A stretch of 62,851 bases of DNA from Myxococcales bacterium (lineage in GTDB: Bacteria > Myxococcota_A > Polyangia > Polyangiales > Polyangiaceae): positions 1 through 62,851 of the forward strand of contig CANJCO010000027.1 of the NCBI GenBank assembly GCA_947473045.1, written 5' to 3'. The position numbers and the translations under genes were made by a program. The notes under the pieces are model-generated. The model did not search any database, had not been told where the DNA came from, and saw only the letters and a program-made list of their open reading frames with translations. Of this stretch, positions 26,827 to 35,562 are shown in pieces; the stretch's first letter is position 1; every line of letters begins with the position of its first letter.

Positions 26827-27891
26827 CTATTGAGTGCGTAGCGGCTGCGACTCGCGTCCCTTGCGCTTTAGAAGGGTGGCCAGCTCAGTGGCGGCGTGGG
26901 CGAGCAGCGCGAGCGCGTCGTCATCCTTTTTGCGCCCCTTCGCACTGAAGAGCTCAAACACCGCGACGACTGTTCCATCCACGAGGACGGGCACGGCGAC
27001 CCCCGTAGCAAGGCGTGCCGACAGCGCTGGCGTCAGCCGTGGCAGGGCAGGCTCATCGACCAGGTTGTCGAGCCAGACGGCACGCGCGCGGCTCCACGCG
27101 AGGCCGAGGATACCCACTTCGCGGAAGAACGCGACCGACAGTGTCGCCTCGCGGAATGCAGAAAGTTCGGAGTGGGCCGTCCAGTACCCACCTACGTTCA
27201 CGAGCGGGCCGGAGCCCTGCGGGCACAACCACACTCCCCCAGCCGACCAATCGAGAGTCTCGCCAATGCGCGCAATCATCGAGGCCATTGCGGCTTCCAG
27301 ATCAACGGATTCGGAGGCGCACTTCTGCAGCGAGTAGACGAGACCGAGACGCTTCACCGCCTCGTCGCGTGACGCGAGGGCTTCCTGCAACTCCGCCTGC
27401 TTGCGTCTCAGTTCGAGCTGCGCCCCGATCTGTCGCGCCAGGATCTCGAGCATCTTCTGCTGCGCCGGCTCCAGCGACCGCGGGCTGCTGTCGAGCACAC
27501 ACAACGTTCCGACGCGGGCACCTTCGGACGTAGTCAGAGGGACTCCGGCATAGAAGCGCACCCCCGCCTCACCCGTGGTGTACGGGTTGTCTCGGAAGCG
27601 AGAGTCCGCAGTCGCGTCGGGGATGACGAGGGTGCCGCTCCCCTGAATTGTGTAGTTGCAGAATGCATAGGTTCGCGGCATCGACGTGCCGGGCTCGATG
27701 CCGCGCCCGGCCTTGAACCACTGTCGGTCCGAATCGATAAACGAGATCGCTGCGGCGCTTGTGCCGCAGACGCGCTGGGCAAGCTCGACGAGGTCCTCGA
27801 AGGCCGACTCGGGGAGCGTATCGAGAATCTCGCACGCATAGAGGGCTGCAAGGCGGGCAAGTTCGTCGAGCGCAGGAGGCGGAACGTTCAT
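26827..27891 (-). CDS. Tandem GAF-domain protein
   Basis: 354 aa, two GAF domains. The first (about 15-150; LDTLPESAFEDLVELAQ, GVRFYAGVPLTTSEGARVG, TLCVLD) belongs to the same GAF subfamily as the divergent adenylate cyclase. A helical linker (about 150-190) joins a second GAF (about 195-340; GVAVPVLVDGTVVAVFELF). No kinase, cyclase or HTH domain follows, so it is either a stand-alone sensor or a partner. GGAGA lies upstream of the ATG at 27891. It is divergent from the cyclase gene, with about 113 bp between starts. Confidence 0.8.
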   Translation of the reverse strand: MNVPPPALDELARLAALYACEILDTLPESAFEDLVELAQRVCGTSAAAISFIDSDRQWFKAGRGIEPGTSMPRTYAFCNYTIQGSGTLVIPDATADSRFRDNPYTTGEAGVRFYAGVPLTTSEGARVGTLCVLDSSPRSLEPAQQKMLEILARQIGAQLELRRKQAELQEALASRDEAVKRLGLVYSLQKCASESVDLEAAMASMIARIGETLDWSAGGVWLCPQGSGPLVNVGGYWTAHSELSAFREATLSVAFFREVGILGLAWSRARAVWLDNLVDEPALPRLTPALSARLATGVAVPVLVDGTVVAVFELFSAKGRKKDDDALALLAHAATELATLLKRKGRESQPLRTQ

Positions 27892-28004
27892 GGCAGTCTC
27901 CAAAGAACCGTACGATAGCCCAAGATGCCCGGGCGACGGTCCGTCTTCATGGTTATCCATGAGGGCGTCGCCGCTGCGGGGGAGCGTGCTAGCTTCATCT
28001 GCCG

Positions 28005-29312
28005 ATGAAGCCGTACCCGGTACCTGCGAACGAGGCAGAACGAAACGACTCCCTGCGGTCGTTCCTAATCATGGATACTCCGCCGGAGCTTCCGTACGAC
28101 GAGATCGGCGAGCTCGCGGCCCATATCTGCGGCTGCCCCGTGTCGTACGTGAGCTTCATCGAGGAAGACCGATTCTGGTTCAAAGCCAAGTACGGGCTTC
28201 CGGCCGACTTCATCTCGTGCCCTCGTGAGATTGCCTTCTGCTCTGTGACTGTGTGCGGGCAAGAAGTCATCCACGCTCCGGACCTGCAGAAGGACCCGCG
28301 GTACATGAGCTTTCCGTTCGTCGTCGGGGACCCGAAATTTCGGTTCTACTGCGGCGTTCCTCTGGTGACGCGTGAGGGGTACTCCATCGGTACGGTTTGT
28401 GTGATGGACTTCGAGCCGCGCGAGCTGACGGCCGAGCAGATCGAGTCGGTCAAGCGCCTTGCGCGCCAGCTGATGTGTCAGCTCGAACACAGGAGGCAGC
28501 TCATCGAGCTCGCCGCGCTCAATCGTCGCCTCGACGAAGCACGCCAGGTCGCAGAGCAAGACCAGGCACGAACCGACAGCCTGCTCGCCAGCATCTTGCC
28601 GCGGTCGATCGCCGAAGAGCTAAAGTCGAAGGGGGGGGTGGAGCCGCGTTTTCATGCGTCGTCGTCGATTCTATTCACCGACTTTGCAGGCTTCACTCGC
28701 TTCGCGGAAACATCAGAGCCTGCGGTGCTCGTGAGCTTTCTCGATCAAGTGTTCTCAGCGTTCGACGAAATCGCCGTCGCCCGAGGGCTTGAGCGACTCA
28801 AGACCATAGGGGACGCATTCATGGCCGTGGGGGGCGTGCCGACCGCGAACCGAACGCACGGTATCGATGCGTGCCTCGCTGCGCTCGAAATGCAGCGTGC
28901 GATAAGGCTTTTGAACGAGCGGCGCTCGAAGCTGCGTTTGCCGACGTTGGAGCTGCGGGTTGGCGTACACACTGGACCGGTGATGGCAGGCATCGTCGGC
29001 AAGCGGAAGTTTACGTACGACGTTTGGGGCGACGCCGTAAACCTTGCGGCGCGCCTGGAGTCGGCAAGCGAGCCGAAGCGAACGAACGTGTCGGCGGCAG
29101 TGGTGGCGCAAACCAAGGCGTTCTTTGAATTCTCACCGCGGGGCCCCATCGCCTTGAAGAACAAGGACCCGATCGAGATGTACTTCCTCGAGCGGCTAAA
29201 GCCGGATTATTCGGCTGATGCTACGGGAGAGGTACCCAACGCGGCCTTCGCGCGGAAGCGAGCCGAACTGGCCGAGGCGGGCATGAGCGCGCTACCCAAC
29301 GCCCTCGGCTGA
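28005..29312 (+). CDS. GAF-regulated class III adenylate cyclase
   Basis: 435 aa. An N-terminal GAF domain (about 15-165) is followed by a short coiled coil (about 165-200) and a class III cyclase domain (about 218-400). The two metal Asps are at 226 (FTDFAGFT) and 270 (LKTIGDAF), the adenine-selecting pair is Lys266 and Asp343 (WGDAVN), and the transition-state residues are Asn346 and Arg350. It should make cAMP in response to a ligand bound by GAF; the ligand is unknown. It is cytosolic. The GAF domain is visibly related to that of the divergent neighbour, suggesting a duplicated sensory module. Confidence 0.9.
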   Translation: MKPYPVPANEAERNDSLRSFLIMDTPPELPYDEIGELAAHICGCPVSYVSFIEEDRFWFKAKYGLPADFISCPREIAFCSVTVCGQEVIHAPDLQKDPRYMSFPFVVGDPKFRFYCGVPLVTREGYSIGTVCVMDFEPRELTAEQIESVKRLARQLMCQLEHRRQLIELAALNRRLDEARQVAEQDQARTDSLLASILPRSIAEELKSKGGVEPRFHASSSILFTDFAGFTRFAETSEPAVLVSFLDQVFSAFDEIAVARGLERLKTIGDAFMAVGGVPTANRTHGIDACLAALEMQRAIRLLNERRSKLRLPTLELRVGVHTGPVMAGIVGKRKFTYDVWGDAVNLAARLESASEPKRTNVSAAVVAQTKAFFEFSPRGPIALKNKDPIEMYFLERLKPDYSADATGEVPNAAFARKRAELAEAGMSALPNALG

Positions 29313-29855
29313 CGCACGCGTCGCGCGACCGTGGCGCATCCTCCGCGACGGCACGCGTCACCCTGGCGCATAGAGGCCTTCGCCGGGCAGCGATGCGTCA
29401 ATGTCGCCCAGGCGGGCTGCTCTTCCGACTGCGCCTGCGTCGCCGTCGACGTTTGCGGATAACCATTCGGCGTGACTCGGCCGCGCGCGAGCGTTCCGTG
29501 CTGGCGCTGAGCTGCTTGAAGCACCGATCGACGCAGCGCAGACCATCCCGACGGCCGCGTAAGGTCGGAGGCCCCGCTCGGAAGGTCATTTCGCGCGGGG
29601 GGGAAGGCGCCCGGCGCTCGCGCTCGCGTCGCGGAGGGCTCCGCCAGCCCCCTCGCGTGCCGCATCGGGGCATCTTGCCGCGCCGGGCGCGGGGTCGCGC
29701 TCACGCCCCGCGGCGCCGCGTCGCAGCCGTTCGCGCGCGGCGACGGATTGGAGGCGCTCGCGGCCGCTCGACAGGGTCTGCCAACCTTACGTCAAGGTGA
29801 CCCGACCTTACGTCAAGGTGACCCGACCTTCTGCGTGGGTGCGAGCGTCGGCGCG
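29313..29855. other. Convergent intergenic region with phased dyads, no gene seen
   Basis: This 543-bp region lies between the ends of two facing genes, which is unusually long for this genome. It contains GC-rich hairpin-forming stretches (29631-29655, 29692-29715) and, at its right end, the 21-bp tandem repeat described separately. Frames through it have no convincing start or composition. It may be the remains of a lost gene. Confidence 0.5.
29784..29830. promoter_or_regulatory. Two and a quarter phased copies of a 21-bp dyad-containing repeat
   Basis: The palindrome ACCTTACGTCAAGGT (ACCTT arms, 5-bp centre) occurs at 29784-29798 and again at 29805-29819, with a third ACCTT half-site at 29826. 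The spacing is exactly 21 bp each time, two helical turns, as expected for a protein binding one face of DNA. The arms-plus-short-centre layout resembles MerR-type operators. It lies between two gene ends, with no promoter-facing gene, which is odd for an operator. Confidence 0.5.
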
Positions 29856-30860
29856 CTAGAAGCTACCCGAAACGCCGAGCGTTCCGAGGCCCACCACAGG
29901 GTGCACCGTGATGGCGGAAGGAGGCGAAGACGCGCGGTTTGGCAGCAGCAGAAGCACCGCGCCGCCGACAAGGCCCACGCCGCCGACGATAAACCCCACG
30001 GTCGACACCGTTCCGAACGCGTAGGCCGTGTCGATCGCGCCCTGCGTGCCCGTGGGGCACACCTTGCTCAGACACTGACCGTCGAGGGAGGTCTTCTTGC
30101 TCACGGCAATCAACCCGAAAACCGTGCCCGCGGCGAGGGCGACGCCGCCAACGGCGAGCGACGAAAGCCCTGCGACGCGGCGAAAGCCGAGGCCCTCCGA
30201 GGGCGGCGGCCCGGCGACCGGCGCCTTCGGTGCCGCCGTCGCAAGCGAGGTCGGGTCCGCTTCGAGCGTGAGCGCGACCGACTCCGAACCTCCCGGAGCG
30301 AGGGTGACGCGGCGGGTGGCAGGCGTGAACCCGGGGGCCGACGCGAGCACGACGTGTTCGCCCGGATCGGTAGGCCGAGCGACGCCAAAGAAGGCGCTCG
30401 AGACCGTCTCGCCGTCGACCGTCAAGGTGAGCGCGTCGCGCGGAGCGCCGGTCACCGTGAGCACAAGCTTCGCGACCTTGGGGCGTGCAGCGTCGAGCGC
30501 CTTTTGCGCACGCGCTTTCGCCGCCACGAACACTGCGGGGGCGTTGGGCGGCAGCTCCTCGCGCACGACGCGTTGCAGGCTCTCGGTTCCGTCGACGAAC
30601 TTGCCTGTCGCGACCTGACACTCGCCCAGCCGCTCGAGCACCGACGGCGCGTGATGGAGCTGCTCGGAGCGCGAGAGCCGGTCGATGGCGTCTTCGCACT
30701 TACCGCTGTCGGCCAGCTTCATGCCCTCGATACCCAGCGCGCGCGCTGCTGCCATGTCGGCGGAGGCGCCGTCGGCCCGGGCCGCACGCGAAAGGCAAAG
30801 CGCGCCAAGGCACGCGGCCACGACCACGGCGATGCGGCTCGAATTCGAAAGGCAGTGCAC
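29856..30860 (-). CDS. Secreted TPR-like protein with PEGA-like domain and C-terminal membrane segments
   Basis: 334 aa from the GTG at 30860, which places a signal peptide (RIAVVVAACLGALCLSRAARA) at the N-terminus. A TPR-like region (about 40-120; GKCEDAIDRLSRSEQLHHAP, LGECQVATGKFVDG) precedes a PEGA-like beta domain (about 125-205; LTVDGETV, EHVVLASAPGFTPATR). Two C-terminal hydrophobic segments (about 228-250 and 287-310) suggest membrane anchoring. Such proteins are common beside kinases in myxobacteria. It is divergent from the kinase gene, with about 100 bp between. Confidence 0.75.
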   Translation of the reverse strand: MHCLSNSSRIAVVVAACLGALCLSRAARADGASADMAAARALGIEGMKLADSGKCEDAIDRLSRSEQLHHAPSVLERLGECQVATGKFVDGTESLQRVVREELPPNAPAVFVAAKARAQKALDAARPKVAKLVLTVTGAPRDALTLTVDGETVSSAFFGVARPTDPGEHVVLASAPGFTPATRRVTLAPGGSESVALTLEADPTSLATAAPKAPVAGPPPSEGLGFRRVAGLSSLAVGGVALAAGTVFGLIAVSKKTSLDGQCLSKVCPTGTQGAIDTAYAFGTVSTVGFIVGGVGLVGGAVLLLLPNRASSPPSAITVHPVVGLGTLGVSGSF

Positions 30861-30962
30861 CCTCTCAAAGTACCACAAGAGCCGGGCGTGAGCGCGCGCG
30901 CCCATCCGCGCTTTTCGTGCAGCGCAGCAGCAAGTGGTGCACAATGCGAAGATAAGCGCGCC

Positions 30963-32681
30963 ATGCACCCGTCCGTGACCCAACTGCCCTACGGAGAGAA
31001 GCGCTTTGGCCGCTACAAGCCTCTCGCCGTGCTGGGGCGGGGCGGCATGGCCAACGTCTATCTCGCCGTGTCGAGCGGCCCCGGCAACTTCAACAAGCTC
31101 GCGGTCATCAAGGAGCTCAAGCCCGAGCTCGTCAGCGATCCCGAGTTCGTGTCGATGTTCGTCGACGAGGCCCGGCTCGCGGCGCGGCTGCAGCATCCCA
31201 ACGTCGTGCATACGTACGAGGTTATCGAAGGCGCCGGCGAACACGCGTTCGTCATGGAATACCTCGACGGTCAGCCAATGAACCGCGTGCGGATGCGCCT
31301 CTCCGACACGAGCCCCACGCTCGCGATGGGCGCTCAGCTGCGCATCGTGGCCGAAGCCCTGGCCGGTCTGCACTATGCCCACGAGCTTTGCGACTACGAC
31401 GGCTCGCCCCTGTGCATCGTTCACCGCGACGTGAGCCCGCACAACATCTTCATCAGCTACTCCGGGCAGGTCAAAGTCGTCGACTTCGGCATCGCAAAGA
31501 CGAGCGACTCGTCGGCGCAAACGCAGGTCGGCGTGATCAAGGGCAAGCTGAGCTACATGGCCCCCGAGCAGGCCCTCGGCGAGCCGGTCGACCGACGCGC
31601 CGACATCTTCGCGATGGGGCTGGTGCTTTGGGAGGCCGCCAGCGGTCAGCGTATCTGGCAGGGCATGCACGACGGTGCCATCCTGAACTTGCTGTCGACT
31701 GGCAAGTTGCCCCAGCTGCAGGTGATCGCCCCGAGCGCGCCCGCCGAGCTCACGCGCATCTGCGCGCGCGCGCTGGCGGCCCACGCCGACGATCGCTACG
31801 CCACGGCCGCCGAATTTCTCGCGGACCTCGAAGGGTTCATGCGCGGCATGCCCACCTGCCCCGCCGCGCGCGAGCTCGGTGAGCTCATCTCGCAGGCTTT
31901 CGAGGGCGAGCGAAAAGGCATCCGCGAGCTCATCGACGAGCAGATGCGCGCGCTCAAGCCCGGAACGACCGGCGAGTTCCCCCCGGGCCACCTCGCCGAG
32001 TTCCCGCAGCGCCCGTCGTCGATGCAGCCCGATCCCCTGGCCCTCACGCGCGACTCGGCGGCGGTCACCGAGATCTCAAACGTCGGCCTGATTCAGCCGC
32101 ACCCGAGCCCCAGCGTCAGCCCGCCCGCGGTAGTCGAGCTCAGCGCGAGCCCGCTGAGCTCACCGAGCGCCGTCTCGCAGCTCACGATGGCGACGACTCC
32201 CACGGCATCCCCCCCGCTTCGCGTGGCCGCGATCGCCGCCGGCGCGGTGTTGCTCGTATGCGTGACGCTCGGCGGGGCGTTCCTCGCGTTTCGTAGGCCC
32301 GCGTCCGCTGCCCAAGCGCCGACGACGAGCGCTCCGACGACCCCGCCCCTGAGCGCGCAGAGCCCTACGCCCGTGACCAACGTCCGACTGCGCATCAACA
32401 TCGTCCCGCGAGGCGCGCACGCGACCCTCGACGGCCAGACCGTGCTCACGCCGGGACCGACGCTGCTGGCCGCCGACAACAAGCCGCACGCGCTCGAAAT
32501 CGACGCCCCGGGCTACGAGCGGCGCTCCCTCGAAATCAGCCTCGACAGCGACAAAGAGCTCGACGTCACGCTCGACAAGAGCCCGGCGCCGCCAAGCGCA
32601 CCCGTCACGGTGACCCGACCTCCGCGGCCGCCCACGACGAAGCCGGCCGCGAGCGCCGGCGAGCCCGACCTCGGCTACTGA
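30963..32681 (+). CDS. Ser/Thr protein kinase with transmembrane segment and PEGA domain
   Basis: 572 aa. Kinase domain about 18-290: Gly-loop LGRGGMANVYLA, Lys50 (LAVIKELK), HRDVSPHN with Asp156, DFG at Asp174, YMAPEQ. A Ser/Pro-rich linker (about 325-410) leads to one TM segment (about 417-438; VAAIAAGAVLLVCVTLGGAF), then a PEGA domain (about 470-540; RGAHATLDGQTV, APGYERRSLEI) and a Pro-rich tail. It is a transmembrane kinase whose outer PEGA part may sense the envelope. The ATG at 30963 follows the divergent promoter region. It overlaps the facing small gene by 7 bp. Confidence 0.92.
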   Translation: MHPSVTQLPYGEKRFGRYKPLAVLGRGGMANVYLAVSSGPGNFNKLAVIKELKPELVSDPEFVSMFVDEARLAARLQHPNVVHTYEVIEGAGEHAFVMEYLDGQPMNRVRMRLSDTSPTLAMGAQLRIVAEALAGLHYAHELCDYDGSPLCIVHRDVSPHNIFISYSGQVKVVDFGIAKTSDSSAQTQVGVIKGKLSYMAPEQALGEPVDRRADIFAMGLVLWEAASGQRIWQGMHDGAILNLLSTGKLPQLQVIAPSAPAELTRICARALAAHADDRYATAAEFLADLEGFMRGMPTCPAARELGELISQAFEGERKGIRELIDEQMRALKPGTTGEFPPGHLAEFPQRPSSMQPDPLALTRDSAAVTEISNVGLIQPHPSPSVSPPAVVELSASPLSSPSAVSQLTMATTPTASPPLRVAAIAAGAVLLVCVTLGGAFLAFRRPASAAQAPTTSAPTTPPLSAQSPTPVTNVRLRINIVPRGAHATLDGQTVLTPGPTLLAADNKPHALEIDAPGYERRSLEISLDSDKELDVTLDKSPAPPSAPVTVTRPPRPPTTKPAASAGEPDLGY

Positions 32682-32977
32682 TCGGCCGAGCGACGGTCGA
32701 TTCCGCTGCGATCACGATTCGCAAACGCCGCGCTGAGCGCGTCACCAAGCGCGTCGCCGCCCTCGCCGCGACGCTCGTCGCGCTGCCTGCGCTCGCCCGC
32801 CATGGCGATGAGCGCGGCGATCGACGATGCCGGCGCCTCGCTGCGCCTGTGCATCAGCTCGTGCGAGCCGCACACGACGACGTGCGCGCCGCCCTCGAGG
32901 CGGGTCGTGCACAGTCCCCTCGCGTCGGTCGATCCACAAACAACGCAGCTTCCGGCGATATGAGGGGCGCGATTCAT
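32675..32977 (-). CDS. Small zinc-binding-like protein
   Basis: 100 aa. The first half has CVVCGSTDARGLCTTRLEG followed by VVVCGSHELMHRR, a four-Cys/His pattern that probably binds zinc. The second half is charged and low in complexity (AGERRQRDERRGEGGDALG). Function unknown. The last 7 bp overlap the end of the kinase gene on the opposite strand. Confidence 0.6.
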   Translation of the reverse strand: MNRAPHIAGSCVVCGSTDARGLCTTRLEGGAHVVVCGSHELMHRRSEAPASSIAALIAMAGERRQRDERRGEGGDALGDALSAAFANRDRSGIDRRSADQ

Positions 32978-33083
32978 CGTTTAACGCTTACGGCGGCGGC
33001 GCGCGCGGGGCCAAATTTCCGGCAAACGCAAGGGCTTCGGTAGGTCTGGTCGCCGCATCTCAACTCCGGTACTAAGCTTGCCC

Positions 33084-34025
33084 ATGACCACTTATCTCGT
33101 CACCGGCGGCGCCGGCTTCATCGGCTCGAGCATCGCGGCAGCGCTCCTCGCGGCGGGCGAGCGCGTGCGGGTGCTCGATGACCTTTCTTCGGGTCGCGAA
33201 GAGAACCTCGCGAGCCTGTCGGGCGATCTGGAAATCATCCGCGGCACCATCCTCGATCCTGAGGTGGTCGCGCGGGCGATGAAGGGCGCCGAGGTGGTGT
33301 TCCACGAAGCGGCCATCCCAAGCGTCGTCCGATCGGTCGAGCGCCCGCAACCCTCGATGCTCGCGAACGTGCAGGGCACGACGGTCGTGCTCGATGTGGC
33401 GCGCCACTCGGGCGTGCGACGCGTGCTGTTCGCGGCAAGCTCGTCGGCCTACGGCGATACACCGGTGCTGCCCAAAATCGAGACGATGCCGACGCAGCCG
33501 CTGTCTCCCTACGCGATCTCGAAGCTGACCTGCGAGCACCTGCTGCGCGTGTTCGCCTCGCTCTACGGGCTCGAAACGCTCAGCCTGCGCTACTTCAACG
33601 TGTTCGGTCCGCGTCAGGATCCGACCAGCCAGTACGCCGCCGTCATCCCCAACTTCATCACCGCGGCGCTCACCGGCCAGCGTCCGCGGGTCTTCGGCGA
33701 CGGCGAGCAGACGCGCGATTTTTGCTTCATCGACAACGCAGTGAGCGCCAACCTCCTGGGCGCGAGCGCGAGCGCAAAGCTCACAGGCCAGGTCGTCAAC
33801 GTGGCGTGCGGCGAGCGCACGAGCCTCAATCAGCTGCTCGCGTACATCGGCGAAGCCACCGGCGGCAAGCTCGAGGCCGACTACAGCCCGACGCGCGCTG
33901 GCGATGTGCGCGATTCGCTGGCCGACATCAACGCGGCCCGCGAGCTCATCGGCTACGCGCCGATCGTCGACGTGCGCGCCGGGCTCGCGCGCACTGTGGC
34001 CGCGTTCAAGACGTTCACCCGGTAA
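33084..34025 (+). CDS. NAD-dependent nucleotide-sugar epimerase
   Basis: 313 aa short-chain dehydrogenase-type epimerase. The NAD-binding motif TGGAGFIGS is at residues 8-16; catalytic Ser lies in AASSSAYGD and Tyr/Lys in PYAISK (YxxxK). FGPRQDPTSQYAAVIPNFI and TRDFCFIDNAV resemble the UDP-GlcNAc/UDP-glucose 4-epimerase group. It interconverts sugar nucleotides for surface polysaccharide; the exact substrate cannot be fixed by eye. The ATG at 33084 starts at MTTYLVTGG. It is convergent with the GT-C-like gene 8 bp away. Confidence 0.9.
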   Translation: MTTYLVTGGAGFIGSSIAAALLAAGERVRVLDDLSSGREENLASLSGDLEIIRGTILDPEVVARAMKGAEVVFHEAAIPSVVRSVERPQPSMLANVQGTTVVLDVARHSGVRRVLFAASSSAYGDTPVLPKIETMPTQPLSPYAISKLTCEHLLRVFASLYGLETLSLRYFNVFGPRQDPTSQYAAVIPNFITAALTGQRPRVFGDGEQTRDFCFIDNAVSANLLGASASAKLTGQVVNVACGERTSLNQLLAYIGEATGGKLEADYSPTRAGDVRDSLADINAARELIGYAPIVDVRAGLARTVAAFKTFTR

Positions 34026-34032
34026 GCGAGCC

Positions 34033-35556
34033 TCAACGCGCAGGCGCACGCGTCAGCACGAGCGCGTGAAACACCCCGATGTCGATCCGCTCGGCATCCG
34101 GAGCGAATGCGCCCGAAGCGAGCCAGTCACGCTCGGTGTCAGCGCGCGATTCGAAGCTGCGCAGCTCATCGAACACGTATGCGACGCGCGGCGCGCGCTC
34201 GAACCTCGCGCGGTACGGCGCGTAGCGATCCTGCGCGGCATGCAGCGGCACGAAGACGACGCGCTCACGCGCAAGAAAGGTGAGCCGGTAGGCCGACCAG
34301 TAGTCCGCGATCGCCTCGCGCACGCCGCGAGCTTCGAGCGCGCGAACGAGCGCCGCCTCGTCATTCGCACGGCCCGAGGCCGTGAGCACGATGGTCGCTC
34401 CGCTCACGTAAGGCCCGAACCCGAGCCACCCCCCAATCGCGGCCTGCACGAGGTAGGGCGACAGCGCGAGCACAAGTCGCGTCGCACCCAGCCGAACGCC
34501 GAGCGGAAGCAGGGCAAACGGAAGCACCACGACGATCGCGGCCAGGTAGCGCATCGAAAACTGGTCCATCACCATGCGCGACAGAAGGAAGCCTCCGAGG
34601 GTCGACGCGATCGCGACCCACGCGAACGCCGCGAGCCTCCGCACGCCCGGCGCAACGCCAGCGCGCGCCATCGCCAGCGCGCCATAAACGGCTGCCGCGC
34701 TCACAACCGCGACGCCCAACCACTGCGTCGCCTGCAGCGGCAGCGACACGGCGAGGCGCTCGTAGTCCATCCAGTGCGCGGGCGCGTAGATCGCAGCGCC
34801 GCTCATCCACGGAAAGCACGAATCGACCAGCAGCGCCGCGTTGTGCGAGACCACGCTGAAGCTGAGCGCCGCTACGCTCCGCTGCGCCTGCGGATGAAGG
34901 GCGAGCGCGGCGAGCAGCGCCCCGCCGATACCAAGCCCCGCGAGCCACGCGGCAGCGGACCGCCATCGATCACGTGACGCGTGCAGCCCGAGCGCGGCCA
35001 GCGCACACAGGGCGGGAAACAGCAGCATGGCGTACGGATCGGCCAGCCACGCGAAAGTCGTCAGCAGCCCGCCGGCCGCGAAGCGCGCGCGCGACGTGGC
35101 GCCGTCGAGCGCGAGCAGCGCCGCCATCGCGAGGGTGAGCGAGAGCTGCCGCGGCGGATAGAGCGCATACGAATGCAGGCAGCTCGTGGTGAGCACGAGC
35201 GTGAGGGAGAGCACCGCGGCGGTCGTCACCGGCACATGCCGGCGCAGCGCCAGCATCGCCATGAGGGTAAGCGCCACGTGCAGCGTCAGCGACGACAGCA
35301 TCAGCGCGAGCGGCGTCGGGCCGAGCGCCGCGAAAAACCCTGCGGCCACCACCGAGTCCGCCGACGTCTGGTACGTCGACCCGAACAGCAGGGCCGACCA
35401 CTCGCCGCGAAGCAGGTGCATCGCCTGCAGGCCCACGATGGCGGCGTCCGAGTTGGTGGCGGCCGCGTTGATGAGCGCGGGGAGGCGAAACAGAAGCGAC
35501 AGCGACGCGACGCCGACCCACGGCAGCAGCTGACGCAATGAGCCCCTCGCGTTCAT
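34033..35556 (-). CDS. Polytopic GT-C-like glycosyltransferase
   Basis: 507 aa with about ten hydrophobic segments in the first 400 residues (SLSLLFRLPALI, LALMLSSLTLHVAL, LLTTFAWLADPYAMLLF and others) and a soluble C-terminal part. The NSDAAIVGLQAMHLLRG loop after TM1, with an acidic residue, is where PMT/ArnT-type GT-C enzymes place their catalytic Asp. It probably uses a lipid-linked sugar outside the cytoplasmic membrane. Alternatively it is a membrane protein of unknown type. It starts 7 bp after the giant kinase gene ends, so it is likely in one operon with rlmE and the kinase. Confidence 0.65.
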   Translation of the reverse strand: MNARGSLRQLLPWVGVASLSLLFRLPALINAAATNSDAAIVGLQAMHLLRGEWSALLFGSTYQTSADSVVAAGFFAALGPTPLALMLSSLTLHVALTLMAMLALRRHVPVTTAAVLSLTLVLTTSCLHSYALYPPRQLSLTLAMAALLALDGATSRARFAAGGLLTTFAWLADPYAMLLFPALCALAALGLHASRDRWRSAAAWLAGLGIGGALLAALALHPQAQRSVAALSFSVVSHNAALLVDSCFPWMSGAAIYAPAHWMDYERLAVSLPLQATQWLGVAVVSAAAVYGALAMARAGVAPGVRRLAAFAWVAIASTLGGFLLSRMVMDQFSMRYLAAIVVVLPFALLPLGVRLGATRLVLALSPYLVQAAIGGWLGFGPYVSGATIVLTASGRANDEAALVRALEARGVREAIADYWSAYRLTFLARERVVFVPLHAAQDRYAPYRARFERAPRVAYVFDELRSFESRADTERDWLASGAFAPDAERIDIGVFHALVLTRAPAR

Positions 35557-35562
35557 GCGACG

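Noticed and set aside
29748-30962. Long open frame continuous with the Ser/Thr kinase at 30963
   Set aside because: It crosses the divergent secreted-protein gene and has composition unlike a protein; the kinase begins at the ATG at 30963.
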